From: Bacillus sp. EB106-08-02-XG196
GTDB lineage: Bacteria > Bacillota > Bacilli > Bacillales > Cytobacillaceae
Direction of reading: 5' to 3'
Assembly (NCBI RefSeq): GCF_013396335.1
Contig: NZ_JABWSY010000015.1
Span: 108,830-172,829, forward strand
Length of the DNA stretch: 64,000 nt
Below are positions 26,073-34,281 of this stretch, in pieces (position 1 is the first letter of the stretch; every line of letters starts with the position of its first letter). The notes under the pieces are model-generated. The model saw only the letters and a list, made by a program, of their open reading frames with translations. It was not told the DNA's origin and searched no databases. The position numbers were made by a program, and so were the translations under genes.

Positions 26073-26951
26073 CTACAACTCCTCTGCTCCAATTTGGCCA
26101 AAGAATCCTTGTGGTCTAAAGACCAATAATAGGATAAAGACTGTAAAATACACGGCTTGTTTCCAACCTGGGTCAATATAGTAAGCACTGATTGTTTCAA
26201 TTACTCCTATAATTAACCCTCCTAATAAAGCACCTGGAATACTTCCTAAGCCCCCCATAACCACTACAACAAAGGTCATTAACACAAAATTTACGCCAAT
26301 TGTTGGAAACACAGGGTACATCGGCATGAGAAGGGCAGCACTTAACCCAGTTAAGGCAGTACCAATTGCAAAAGTAAAGGCATAAATCTTTTTAATATCA
26401 ACCCCCATAAGAGTAGATGACATTCGATTCTGAGTCGTTGCTCTGATGGCTTTACCCAGCATTGTCCTTTTTAAAAACAAAAACATGAAAGCACTTACAA
26501 TCATAGAAATGATAAAGGCAATCAGCTGTGGAACGCCGATTAAGATCCCGCTTCCTATTTCAACAGACTTTGTTGTCATCGACGTTTGGACACGGAGAAA
26601 ATTACCACTAAATATCATTAAGGCTCCACTTGACAACATCATACTCAGACCAACCGTTACAAATATTTGGGTGACATGTTCAGCACCAATCAATCTCTTG
26701 ATTAAGGTTTGGTTAAGTATCCAGCCAATAACGAACATTAGAGGTGTAACAATTAAGATGGCATAGTATGGTCCAATTTGCAGGGTAGAATATAGAAAGA
26801 AAACCATATACATTCCTAACATGACTAACTCACCATGGGCAAAATTGACAATCCTCATAACTCCGAAGATTAAGGTAAGACCAATTGCCATTAGGGCGTA
26901 TACCCCACCTAATAAAATACCTCCTAAAATCAATTGAATAATCATTCTCAA
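26073..26951 (-). CDS. livH: ABC transporter permease, LivH type
   Basis: The 292-residue permease has eight or so hydrophobic segments and the LivH-type motifs GLTLIFGVMRIVNFAHGE and VVMGGLGSIPGALLGGL. It is preceded by AGGAGG and lies 55 bases after the binding-protein gene, a gap that contains a strong hairpin. Confidence 0.88.
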   Translation of the reverse strand: MRMIIQLILGGILLGGVYALMAIGLTLIFGVMRIVNFAHGELVMLGMYMVFFLYSTLQIGPYYAILIVTPLMFVIGWILNQTLIKRLIGAEHVTQIFVTVGLSMMLSSGALMIFSGNFLRVQTSMTTKSVEIGSGILIGVPQLIAFIISMIVSAFMFLFLKRTMLGKAIRATTQNRMSSTLMGVDIKKIYAFTFAIGTALTGLSAALLMPMYPVFPTIGVNFVLMTFVVVVMGGLGSIPGALLGGLIIGVIETISAYYIDPGWKQAVYFTVFILLLVFRPQGFFGQIGAEEL

Positions 26952-26974
26952 ACCTCCTTAGTAATGGAATGAAT

Positions 26975-27000
26975 AAGGGTCTATAACTTTATAGACCCTT
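26975..27000 (-). terminator. Hairpin between binding-protein and permease genes
   Basis: AAGGGTCTATA pairs perfectly with TATAGACCCTT around 4 bases, just after the livK stop. No proper U-run follows, so it probably attenuates or stabilises the upstream message, giving more binding protein than permease. Confidence 0.65.
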
Positions 27001-27006
27001 AGCTTA

Positions 27007-28287
27007 TTAATTTGACAACGGGATACGAATTGGCTCCGTAATTGCATATTTATCAGGCCATACCAGTTTAAATTTTCCATCTTGCCATTGCATAATCACA
27101 GCCTTAGCGCGGTTGTTTTGACCACCATGTTCCTCAGCAGCACCATTGAATTTAACTCCTACTCCATTAGGCAGTCCGCCTTCAGGGATATCAATATTTT
27201 GCAAGGCTTCTTTTATGCCTTTAGAGTCCAAGGACTTCGCATGTGGAAGTGCTTCGTGAAATAATACCCAGGCCGCATTCACTGCTCTCCAGGTTAATCC
27301 GGTCGGTTCTGTGCCTTTTAATTCCATCCATCTCTTCTGAAAGTCTTCTTGAATATTTTTTGCATCGTCTGAAAGAATGTCCTCATTTGGCTGGGCAGGT
27401 GCTTCTGCGACGAAAATACCATTTGAATCCTCCCCTAGCTTTGAGGCAAAATCAGATAGTGCATAACCTGCTGAAGTACCAACAATTGCCTTCGGCTTAA
27501 AATCTAGTTGTTTTGATTGCTGGACAAACAATATAGCGTCATTTATATAGGAGGTGGCAAATACTATATCCGGATTTAATTTTTTATATTTATGGATCGT
27601 AGAGGATAAATCATTTGTTGTAGAGTTATAACTATCAATAGAAAGGATCTCAAAGCCATATTCATTTGCATAGTGTTCAACCGATTTCGCAATCGATGTG
27701 CCGAAAGATGATTCTTCATGCATAACAACAACCTTTAATTTACTAGAATCAATCCCTAATTTAGGTGCAAGTACCTCATTAGCAAAATCAGTAGCGGCTT
27801 TCCCTTGCATGGATGCTGATTCGGTTACACGGAAAAGATTTTTAAATCCTCTTGACGTAATTTCATCAGATACTGCGTTTGCTTCCACATACACGACATT
27901 ATTTCTTTCGGAAAACTGGGTGGCAGCCATTGAGATTCCGCTAGAATAAGATCCTAGTATAGCAGGGACTTTTTCATTCACTATTAATCTCTTAGCCTCA
28001 TTGGCTGCAGCTGTTGCATCAGGTGCATCTGCTTTTACTAATTTAATCTTTTTTCCATCGACTCCACCTTGTTCATTCACCATATCTGCAACAACTTGGA
28101 CTGCGTCAAAAGAATCATTACCCAATAACGCCAGAGGTCCAGTTAACGGAAATAAAACCCCAATTCTTACTGAATCGCTTGATGCACCTCCGCCATTCCC
28201 ACCTGAGCTTTGAGAGGAACAAGCCGCCATCACTAATACAAAACAAATTAGTATCAACCCAAAACTTGCTTTCCTAAATCCCTTCAT
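27007..28287 (-). CDS. livK: ABC transporter substrate-binding lipoprotein, LivK type
   Basis: The 426-residue protein is a type I periplasmic-binding-fold lipoprotein (lipobox MAAC, Cys23). The first lobe starts at about 45 (VRIGVLFPLTGPLALLG), a hallmark of LivK/AmiC-like proteins. Conserved ILGSYSSGISMAATQF contributes to ligand contact. Its ligand is not predictable; relatives bind leucine, amides or aromatic acids. It follows the AMP-forming acyl-CoA ligase gene by 144 bases without a visible terminator or -24/-12 promoter in between, so it is probably read from promoter P2. Confidence 0.87.
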   Translation of the reverse strand: MKGFRKASFGLILICFVLVMAACSSQSSGGNGGGASSDSVRIGVLFPLTGPLALLGNDSFDAVQVVADMVNEQGGVDGKKIKLVKADAPDATAAANEAKRLIVNEKVPAILGSYSSGISMAATQFSERNNVVYVEANAVSDEITSRGFKNLFRVTESASMQGKAATDFANEVLAPKLGIDSSKLKVVVMHEESSFGTSIAKSVEHYANEYGFEILSIDSYNSTTNDLSSTIHKYKKLNPDIVFATSYINDAILFVQQSKQLDFKPKAIVGTSAGYALSDFASKLGEDSNGIFVAEAPAQPNEDILSDDAKNIQEDFQKRWMELKGTEPTGLTWRAVNAAWVLFHEALPHAKSLDSKGIKEALQNIDIPEGGLPNGVGVKFNGAAEEHGGQNNRAKAVIMQWQDGKFKLVWPDKYAITEPIRIPLSN

Positions 28288-28431
28288 TCCTTTTCCCCCT
28301 TAATATTTGTTAATGAGCATTTTTAGATCACCAATGTCTAAAGATTTACTCTATGAACCAATGTGTTAATAACATGTCATTCAAGCATCTTGATGTAAAA
28401 AGTTAGGAAACATTGTCTCACTCATGACAGG

Positions 28432-29949
28432 CTATTTCAGGAGCCTTTTTAATAGTTTCCCAGAATTACTTTTAGGAAATTCCTCAAGAAATTCAATTAC
28501 ACTTGGACATTTAAAAATAGCTAGATGTTTTCTTAAATAGGCTTTAACCTCATTTTCACTCACATAATGTCCGGGCTTTGGGGAAACGAAAGCTTTAATA
28601 ATTTCTCCTCCTTCCTCGTCTGGGATGCCAACAACAGCTGCTTCCATAATTTTTGGGTGTTCCAATAACACCTCTTCAACCTCTCTTGGCGATACAACAA
28701 ATCCTAAAGTTTGAATAATATCCCTCCTCCGATCCACAAGGAAAAAATTCCCACTTATATCTTTGTATCCTAGGTCACCTGTAAAAAACCATCCATTCTT
28801 TGAACTCTCCAATTGGCGAATAAAATCTTTATAATAACTTTTCATTACAGAATTGGAGCGAACTGCTATCTCTCCTACCTGACCTGGCGGCAACTCTGCC
28901 CCAGTTTCATCGATGATTTGAACTTCATGGTTGGCAATACATTTCCCTATAGATCCTGATTTCCGATATATATTTTCAGGGAGTTCCACAATAAATGAAG
29001 CGGTTGTCTCCGTTAAACCATATGAATCTAATAATTCCACACCGAAATATTTTTCGAACTCTTTTTTCAGATGACTAGAAGAAACACTTCCACCTGTTAT
29101 CGCATATCTCAAATGGTGGGTTACAGGGATCTTCATTGTGTTTATATAAGAATTAAGCTTGTAATACACATTTGGGGTGCTCATTAATACTGTTGGTTTA
29201 TGTGTTTCCAAACCCCAAATGATCTCTGAATCTATTTCATTTTCTAGCAGAATTAATGTAGCATTACACCAAATGACAAAATTCATCGCCATTACTTGAC
29301 CGTATACATAAACCATAGGCAATCCAGAGAGAATCCTATCTTCAGAAGAAAATTTGATTGCTTGTTTAATCGGGTTCATTTTGGCTGTAATATTCTCATG
29401 AGTAAGGACGACACCTTTTGGAACACCTGTTGTTCCCGATGTATAAAAAATGGCTGCCACATCCTCTTCTGTATTGCTCACAGGGGTTTTTTGATATTTA
29501 GGATTGTTCGAAGTTCTCATCATATAGGATGTAAATAAATTTTTGTCATTGAAGTTAGCGCTTACAATAATATGTTCTAAATATGGGAAATCACTGACCT
29601 CCAGTTTGTCTTGCAATTCCTCTTTTTCAGCAATCAAAATGCGTGCTTCAGAATGATTTAAGACATATTTGACTTCTTTGCTTTTTAATAAACAATGGAC
29701 GGGAACACAGGCTGCACCTGTTTTTAATATCGCATAATAAGCAATAATAAAATGAATATTATTAGGAAGCATAAGAGCGATTCGATCACCTGAAGTTACA
29801 TTATATTTCTGAATAAGATCATTTGCTAGATAATTGGATATCTCCTCAATCCATTTATAGGAGTACATCGAATTCCTGGTAATGATTGCTGCTTTGTTTG
29901 GATTTTTCATTGCGGCTGTTTTCAGCCAGTCACCAATTTTAAGCATCAT
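28432..29949 (-). CDS. AMP-forming acyl-CoA synthetase (class I adenylate-forming)
   Basis: The 505-residue enzyme activates a carboxylic acid to acyl-CoA through an acyl-adenylate. Motifs: the P-loop IFYTSGTTGVPKGV, the A5-type DSYGLTETTA, GWFFTGDLGYKD and the catalytic lysine in PKSNSGKLLKRLLK at the C-terminus. The protein is close in length to medium-chain and 4-coumarate-type ligases. It is the first gene after the -24/-12 promoter P2 and precedes the Liv-type importer, suggesting that imported acid is activated at once. ATG at 29949 has AAGGTG 8 bases upstream; an in-frame GTG at 29958 overlaps that site. Confidence 0.86.
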   Translation of the reverse strand: MMLKIGDWLKTAAMKNPNKAAIITRNSMYSYKWIEEISNYLANDLIQKYNVTSGDRIALMLPNNIHFIIAYYAILKTGAACVPVHCLLKSKEVKYVLNHSEARILIAEKEELQDKLEVSDFPYLEHIIVSANFNDKNLFTSYMMRTSNNPKYQKTPVSNTEEDVAAIFYTSGTTGVPKGVVLTHENITAKMNPIKQAIKFSSEDRILSGLPMVYVYGQVMAMNFVIWCNATLILLENEIDSEIIWGLETHKPTVLMSTPNVYYKLNSYINTMKIPVTHHLRYAITGGSVSSSHLKKEFEKYFGVELLDSYGLTETTASFIVELPENIYRKSGSIGKCIANHEVQIIDETGAELPPGQVGEIAVRSNSVMKSYYKDFIRQLESSKNGWFFTGDLGYKDISGNFFLVDRRRDIIQTLGFVVSPREVEEVLLEHPKIMEAAVVGIPDEEGGEIIKAFVSPKPGHYVSENEVKAYLRKHLAIFKCPSVIEFLEEFPKSNSGKLLKRLLK

Positions 29950-29986
29950 TTTAATCACACCTTTTAGGCTATTTGTCTATCTAAAT

Positions 29987-30002
29987 TGCAAGAAGCATGC
30001 CA
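29987..30002 (-). promoter_or_regulatory. Sigma-54 promoter P2 (ligase-Liv-redox operon)
   Basis: The minus strand reads TGGCATGCTTCTTGCA, with GG and GC exactly 10 bases apart, 38 bases upstream of the ligase ATG. It shares TGGCAT and TTGCA with P1. Confidence 0.8.
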
Positions 30003-30062
30003 AAGAATAAATGCCTTTACAACAAGTAGTTTATTTCTAAAACTTTAAAAGATTAATGCAAA

Positions 30063-30103
30063 TGAATTATTTAATGAATTAAACTGAATTATTTGATTTA
30101 TTA
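30063..30103 (-). promoter_or_regulatory. Candidate enhancer (UAS) for P2
   Basis: Two tandem 19-bp units, TGAATTATTTAATGAATTA (30063-30081) and TGAATTATTTGATTTATTA (30085-30103), have starts 22 bp apart, two helical turns. They lie 60-100 bases upstream of P2, directly after the stop of the sigma-54 activator gene. Confidence 0.55.
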
Positions 30104-30119
30104 AAGTGAGCTGGATTTA

Positions 30120-31508
30120 TTAGATAAAAAGATCTCCGTATTTTTTTTCATATTTTCTCAGCTTTCTAAAATACGTAGATTGGCTCATTCCTAAAGCCGC
30201 AGCAGCTTTATAGGTGCTTCCGTATTTTTGATAATACGAAAGAATCTCCTGGGCTTCAAACTCTATCGATTTTTTTGTGAGCATAGATCTATTTTCTACA
30301 TTTGGGATAAATGGATAATTAGAACCTTCAAGAATATTCTCAGGCAAATTTTCTACCGAAATTACGTCCTCGATTGTGGTAACAACTAATCTTTCAATAA
30401 CATTCTGTAATTCACGTACATTTCCCGGCCACCGATATTCAATTAATTTCTTTAATGCATGTTGGCTAATCTGTTTTTCTATACCATACATCTCACTATA
30501 TTTCTTTATAAAAAATTGGATTAATGGAAGGATATCCTCCATTCTTTCCCTTAATGGCGGCACTGTTATCGGGACAACATTTAAGCGATAAAATAAGTCT
30601 TGTCTGAATTTCCCATCCCTGACTAAATTTTCAACATTTTTATTCGTGGCTGCGATTACTCTTACATCTACTTCAATTGGAGTTGAACTCCCGATTCTGG
30701 TAATTGTTTTACTTTGCAGAAAGTGTAATAACTTTACTTGTGTAGCTTGGGACATCTCTCCAACCTCATCTAAAAATAGCGTTCCATTGCTCGCCATTTC
30801 TATATGACCTTTTTTTCCATCCTTTTTTGCACCAGTAAAAGCCCCAGACGTATATCCGAACAATTCCGACTCTAGAAGTGATTCAGATATGGCACCACAA
30901 TTGATTTCAATAAAAGGACCATTAGACCTATAGCCATTCTGATGAATAAAGCGAGACAAGACGTTTTTCCCTACACCAGACTCCCCTAAAATTAAAACCG
31001 TTGAATTTACATTGGCGATTCTTTTTCCAAGGTTAAATGCTTCCTCTATGTTTTTACTCCTTGAAGTAATCGCATCAATTCTTTTCTCAGTGATTAACCC
31101 TTCTGATTCCATATGATAATCCTGTTTATTGACAGGTACATTTCCTTCAAGTTTATTTGTAATATCTTTTATGTTACATACAACACATGCAACATCATTA
31201 TCTTCATTGAAAACAGGGATTCCAGTCACACGAATTAACCTTGTTGAACCTGTTACTTCCTCGTCAACTACCCGCATTCCTTTTTCCAATGCTTTTTTGG
31301 CCGTTACGGTTGAAAAACCTTTCAAATCAAAGAATTCATCGATGTTTTTCCCTATTAACTCTTTTTGTGAATACCCATAAAAACGAGAAAATGCTTCATT
31401 GACTTTTAAGAACCTTCCTTCTCCATCAATCACATAAAGCGGATCATAACAAAATTCAAAAATCGTTTCAAAAACTTGAAGCAAAATAGTTGATTCATGA
31501 CTCCTCAT
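30120..31508 (-). CDS. PAS-containing sigma-54-dependent activator
   Basis: The 462-residue regulator has a PAS sensor domain (about 12-115), an AAA+ sigma-54 interaction domain (about 145-375) with Walker A GESGVGKN (175-182), GAFTGA (222-227) and the R-finger region, and a C-terminal Fis-type HTH (about 425-460, AAAALGMSQSTYFRKLRKY). It should bind enhancer repeats upstream of -24/-12 promoters and activate RNA polymerase with SigL after ligand sensing by PAS. Three such promoters occur in the surrounding block, so this is the likely local activator. ATG at 31508 has AGAGGTGG 10 bases upstream; a TTG at 31532 is in frame but overlaps that site. Confidence 0.88.
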   Translation of the reverse strand: MRSHESTILLQVFETIFEFCYDPLYVIDGEGRFLKVNEAFSRFYGYSQKELIGKNIDEFFDLKGFSTVTAKKALEKGMRVVDEEVTGSTRLIRVTGIPVFNEDNDVACVVCNIKDITNKLEGNVPVNKQDYHMESEGLITEKRIDAITSRSKNIEEAFNLGKRIANVNSTVLILGESGVGKNVLSRFIHQNGYRSNGPFIEINCGAISESLLESELFGYTSGAFTGAKKDGKKGHIEMASNGTLFLDEVGEMSQATQVKLLHFLQSKTITRIGSSTPIEVDVRVIAATNKNVENLVRDGKFRQDLFYRLNVVPITVPPLRERMEDILPLIQFFIKKYSEMYGIEKQISQHALKKLIEYRWPGNVRELQNVIERLVVTTIEDVISVENLPENILEGSNYPFIPNVENRSMLTKKSIEFEAQEILSYYQKYGSTYKAAAALGMSQSTYFRKLRKYEKKYGDLFI

Positions 31509-31553
31509 TTTCCTGATACCACCTCTCAACAAAATAATATATGGAAGATTTAT

Positions 31554-32525
31554 TTAAGAAGATAAATAAGTCTCTAAACCGTATTTGTGTATTTTTTTTA
31601 ATATGGTTGTATGACTTACATCAAGGATATCAGCTGTTTTGCGTGCAGATTTATACTGCTTTAGCGCTTGTTCAACAATACTTTTTTCATAGGATTGAAG
31701 TAAATCCTTTAATGAATGAGAAAACTGTGTATGTTTTGCTGGAGTGATAGGCACCAAAGAAATATCTTTTGGCCTTATAGCATTGGATGTTGAAAAATGG
31801 ATTGCTCGCGAAATCACATTTTTCAGTTCCATCGTATTTCCTGGCCATTCATAGCTCTGTAATAGCCTGATTGTATCTGGGTGAAGAAATTTTTTATTAT
31901 AAATAAAAGATTGATTATAATCATTCACAAAATAATTAGCTAATGAGTGAATATCCTCTTTTCGATTTCTTAACGGAGGGATATGAATTGGCAAAACACT
32001 AATTAAATAATAAAGTTCAAAAAGAAACTTCCTATCCTTCACTAACGGCAGTAAATCCATTTTTGAAGAGGCAATAATTCTGCACATTACCTTCGTATCA
32101 CTACAATCTCCAACTCTTCTAAAGCTTCTGTTTTTGATCACCTCCAAGAGCAGTGATTGCGAAAATAGTGATAGTTCTGAAATCTCTTCTAAATGAATCG
32201 TTCCATCTTTTGTCTTTTCCAGCAGTCCAGGTTCCTCTCTACCCTTTCCAAATAGTTCCACATTAAATAATTCATCAGGGAGATAAGAACAATTAATAGT
32301 TACAAAAGGCAGCTCTTGAGCCTCGTTTTTTAACACATGAATGGTCTCAGCTATTAATTCCTTCTCAGTACCTTCTTCACCATAGAGCAATACGTCTGAA
32401 TTACTTTTTGCAATTGATTTAGCTTTTTCTATAAATGTCAGCATCTCTCTATCTTTATACAGTGACAGGTTTTGATTTAAATTTTTTCTCAATGACAAAA
32501 ACACCTCTTTATAATGTGGTAACAA
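31554..32525 (-). CDS. Degenerate sigma-54-activator-like protein with TyrR-type HTH
   Basis: The 323-residue product looks like an AAA+ enhancer-binding protein that has lost its activity residues. Walker A reads GEEGTEKE (49-56) with the third Gly replaced by Glu. The region that should hold GAFTGA is ELFGKGREEPGLLEK, so the sigma-54 contact loop is missing. The C-terminal HTH (about 285-320, ILDVSHTTILKKIHKYGLE) is the TyrR type. It probably acts by DNA binding alone, as a repressor or modulator of the intact activator gene just downstream. The start is unsure: TTG at 32525, or TTG at 32492, which has GAGGTG 9 bases upstream. Confidence 0.75.
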   Translation of the reverse strand: MLPHYKEVFLSLRKNLNQNLSLYKDREMLTFIEKAKSIAKSNSDVLLYGEEGTEKELIAETIHVLKNEAQELPFVTINCSYLPDELFNVELFGKGREEPGLLEKTKDGTIHLEEISELSLFSQSLLLEVIKNRSFRRVGDCSDTKVMCRIIASSKMDLLPLVKDRKFLFELYYLISVLPIHIPPLRNRKEDIHSLANYFVNDYNQSFIYNKKFLHPDTIRLLQSYEWPGNTMELKNVISRAIHFSTSNAIRPKDISLVPITPAKHTQFSHSLKDLLQSYEKSIVEQALKQYKSARKTADILDVSHTTILKKIHKYGLETYLSS

Positions 32526-32642
32526 ATCGTTCCAGTGGAAATGATTTTGGATTGTTTTTTTATTTACTTTTTATTTACTAGCTTCGCTTTAACTCTTAAT
32601 ATTTAGAATGTAAAGAATATTCCGAAAGGGGAAATGACAAAT

Positions 32643-33206
32643 ATGAGTCAAAAAGCTGCTATCCAGCAAAATGGAATTAACGTACCTGCCTTACAAATTT
32701 TTAAAGAGGATATTGCTAAGAATCCCGCGAATGGCATGATTGATTATAAGGTAAACTTAAAATGGCTTGGCGGTACGAAATCCAAAGTATCTTCTACTGG
32801 AATCACTTTGGGCAACCAAAAGATAGAAAGGAATTTTTCCTTCATCATTGATGAACCTGAACAGCTTTTGGGTGAAAACACAAATCCAACACCGCAAGAA
32901 TACTTGCTAGGCGGAATGGGCGGTTGTATTCTTGTAGGCTATTCAGTTGGAGCCTCTGTATTAGGTATTACCCTTGAAAAACTTGAAGTTGATCTTGAAG
33001 CTGGGCTAGATTTGAGAGGTTTTCTAGAAGCAAATCCCGATTCTCCAATTGGTTTCAAAGATGTAAAATATACAATCCGGGTTAAAGGAAATGGGACAAA
33101 AGAACAATTTGAGTATATTCATAATAAGGTAATTCAAACCTCTCCAAATAGAGCGACAGTTGCTAATGAAATTGATGTATTATGTGATTTAGTGGTAGAA
33201 GAATAG
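32643..33206 (+). CDS. OsmC-family protein with one active-site-type cysteine
   Basis: The 187-residue protein has the OsmC/Ohr fold (about 40-185). The first conserved Cys is in LGGMGGCILVGYS. The usual second Cys (in a CPxS-like segment before the last helix) is replaced by TSPNRATVAN, so a normal two-Cys peroxidase cycle is unlikely; a remaining Cys lies near the very end (DVLCDLVVEE). It is divergent from the degenerate activator gene and at the edge of the catabolic block. The ATG at 32643 fits AAAGGGG better than the ATG at 32634, which is only 2 bases from it, but both are possible. Confidence 0.78.
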   Translation: MSQKAAIQQNGINVPALQIFKEDIAKNPANGMIDYKVNLKWLGGTKSKVSSTGITLGNQKIERNFSFIIDEPEQLLGENTNPTPQEYLLGGMGGCILVGYSVGASVLGITLEKLEVDLEAGLDLRGFLEANPDSPIGFKDVKYTIRVKGNGTKEQFEYIHNKVIQTSPNRATVANEIDVLCDLVVEE

Positions 33207-33248
33207 AAACGCTTAACTAGTAAAAATATTCAGAAATTAATAAATAAA

Positions 33249-33280
33249 ATAAGAGTGTTGATCAATCAACACTCTTTATT
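33249..33280. terminator. Bidirectional terminator
   Basis: AATAAAGAGTGTTGAT-like arms form a near-perfect palindrome (AAGAGTGTTGAT / ATCAACACTCTT) between the convergent OsmC and reductase genes, with A and T runs on both sides. Confidence 0.85.
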
Positions 33281-33282
33281 TA

Positions 33283-34281
33283 CTATTCTTCTACATTCAC
33301 AATCGTTCTTCCTCTAAATTGTCCTTTAAGAATAGTTTTTAAATTTTCCGGCAATTCTTCTAAAGATATTTCTTGACCTATAGTAGATGAGAGTGTGTCC
33401 GGCTTCCAATCATTCGCTATTTTTTCCCAAATTTTCAACCTTTTTTCCATCGGACAAAAAACAGAATCAATACCAAGGAGATTGATTCCCCTCAATATAA
33501 AAGGAAAAACGGTAGTGTTTAACTTACTTCCTCCTGTTAATCCACTAACAGCTACTGATCCATTATAGTGGATATGAGATAAAACCGAAACAAGCGTTTC
33601 CCCTCCGACAGGATCAACTGCGCCAGCCCATCGCTGTTTTTCCAACGGCCGCACTGATTCATGTGTTAATTCGCTTCGGGATATAACCTCCTTAGCTCCT
33701 AGAAAACGCAAGTAGTCATATTCACTCTCTTTTCCAGTACTAGCAACGACATAATATTTAAGCTTAGAAAGAATGGCAACCGCTATACTTCCTACACCTC
33801 CCGTAGCACCTGTGACTAAAACTGGGCCTTTATCGGGGGTCAGTCCATTCTCTTGTAACCGATAAATAGATAGTGCTGCTGTAAAACCTGCCGTTCCATA
33901 AGCCATCGCTTCTTTAAAAGAAAGATTACTAGGTAACGGAACCAACCATTCAGATGGAATAGAGGCATACTCACTGTACCCACCGTAATGGGAAACACCG
34001 ATACCATAACTTGTCGCAATGACCTTATCCCCCTTTTTAAAAGCTGGAGATTTGGAATTTACCACCGTTCCAGCCATATCGATTCCTGGAATAAAGGGAT
34101 AGGATTGGACAATCTTACCGTTTGGTATACTGGCTAATCCATCCTTATAATTAATGCTTGAATAAGCAACTCGAATGATGACATCACTCTCAGGCAAATC
34201 TTCCATTTCTATTCTTTTGATCTGAGCAGTGAATTGATCATTCACTTTATCTACCATGAAAGCCTTAAAGGAGGTAATCAT
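33283..34281 (-). CDS. Acrylyl-CoA reductase-like quinone oxidoreductase (YhdH/YhfP/AcuI family)
   Basis: The 332-residue zinc-free medium-chain reductase matches the YhdH/AcuI family along its full length: VAYSSINYKDGLA, FPF/YPFIPGIDMAGTV, the NADPH-binding TGATGGVGSIAV, and LRGINLLGIDSVFCP. AcuI of E. coli and Rhodobacter reduces acrylyl-CoA to propionyl-CoA with NADPH. Its ATG overlaps the stop of the Fe-alcohol dehydrogenase gene (4 bases), and it is the last gene of the second operon. Function on acrylyl-CoA is inferred from family; methacrylyl-CoA or another enone is possible. Confidence 0.82.
   Translation of the reverse strand: MITSFKAFMVDKVNDQFTAQIKRIEMEDLPESDVIIRVAYSSINYKDGLASIPNGKIVQSYPFIPGIDMAGTVVNSKSPAFKKGDKVIATSYGIGVSHYGGYSEYASIPSEWLVPLPSNLSFKEAMAYGTAGFTAALSIYRLQENGLTPDKGPVLVTGATGGVGSIAVAILSKLKYYVVASTGKESEYDYLRFLGAKEVISRSELTHESVRPLEKQRWAGAVDPVGGETLVSVLSHIHYNGSVAVSGLTGGSKLNTTVFPFILRGINLLGIDSVFCPMEKRLKIWEKIANDWKPDTLSSTIGQEISLEELPENLKTILKGQFRGRTIVNVEE

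Noticed and set aside
28288..28431. A fourth sigma-54 promoter before livK
   Set aside because: No GG-N10-GC pair with acceptable flanks was found in this gap.
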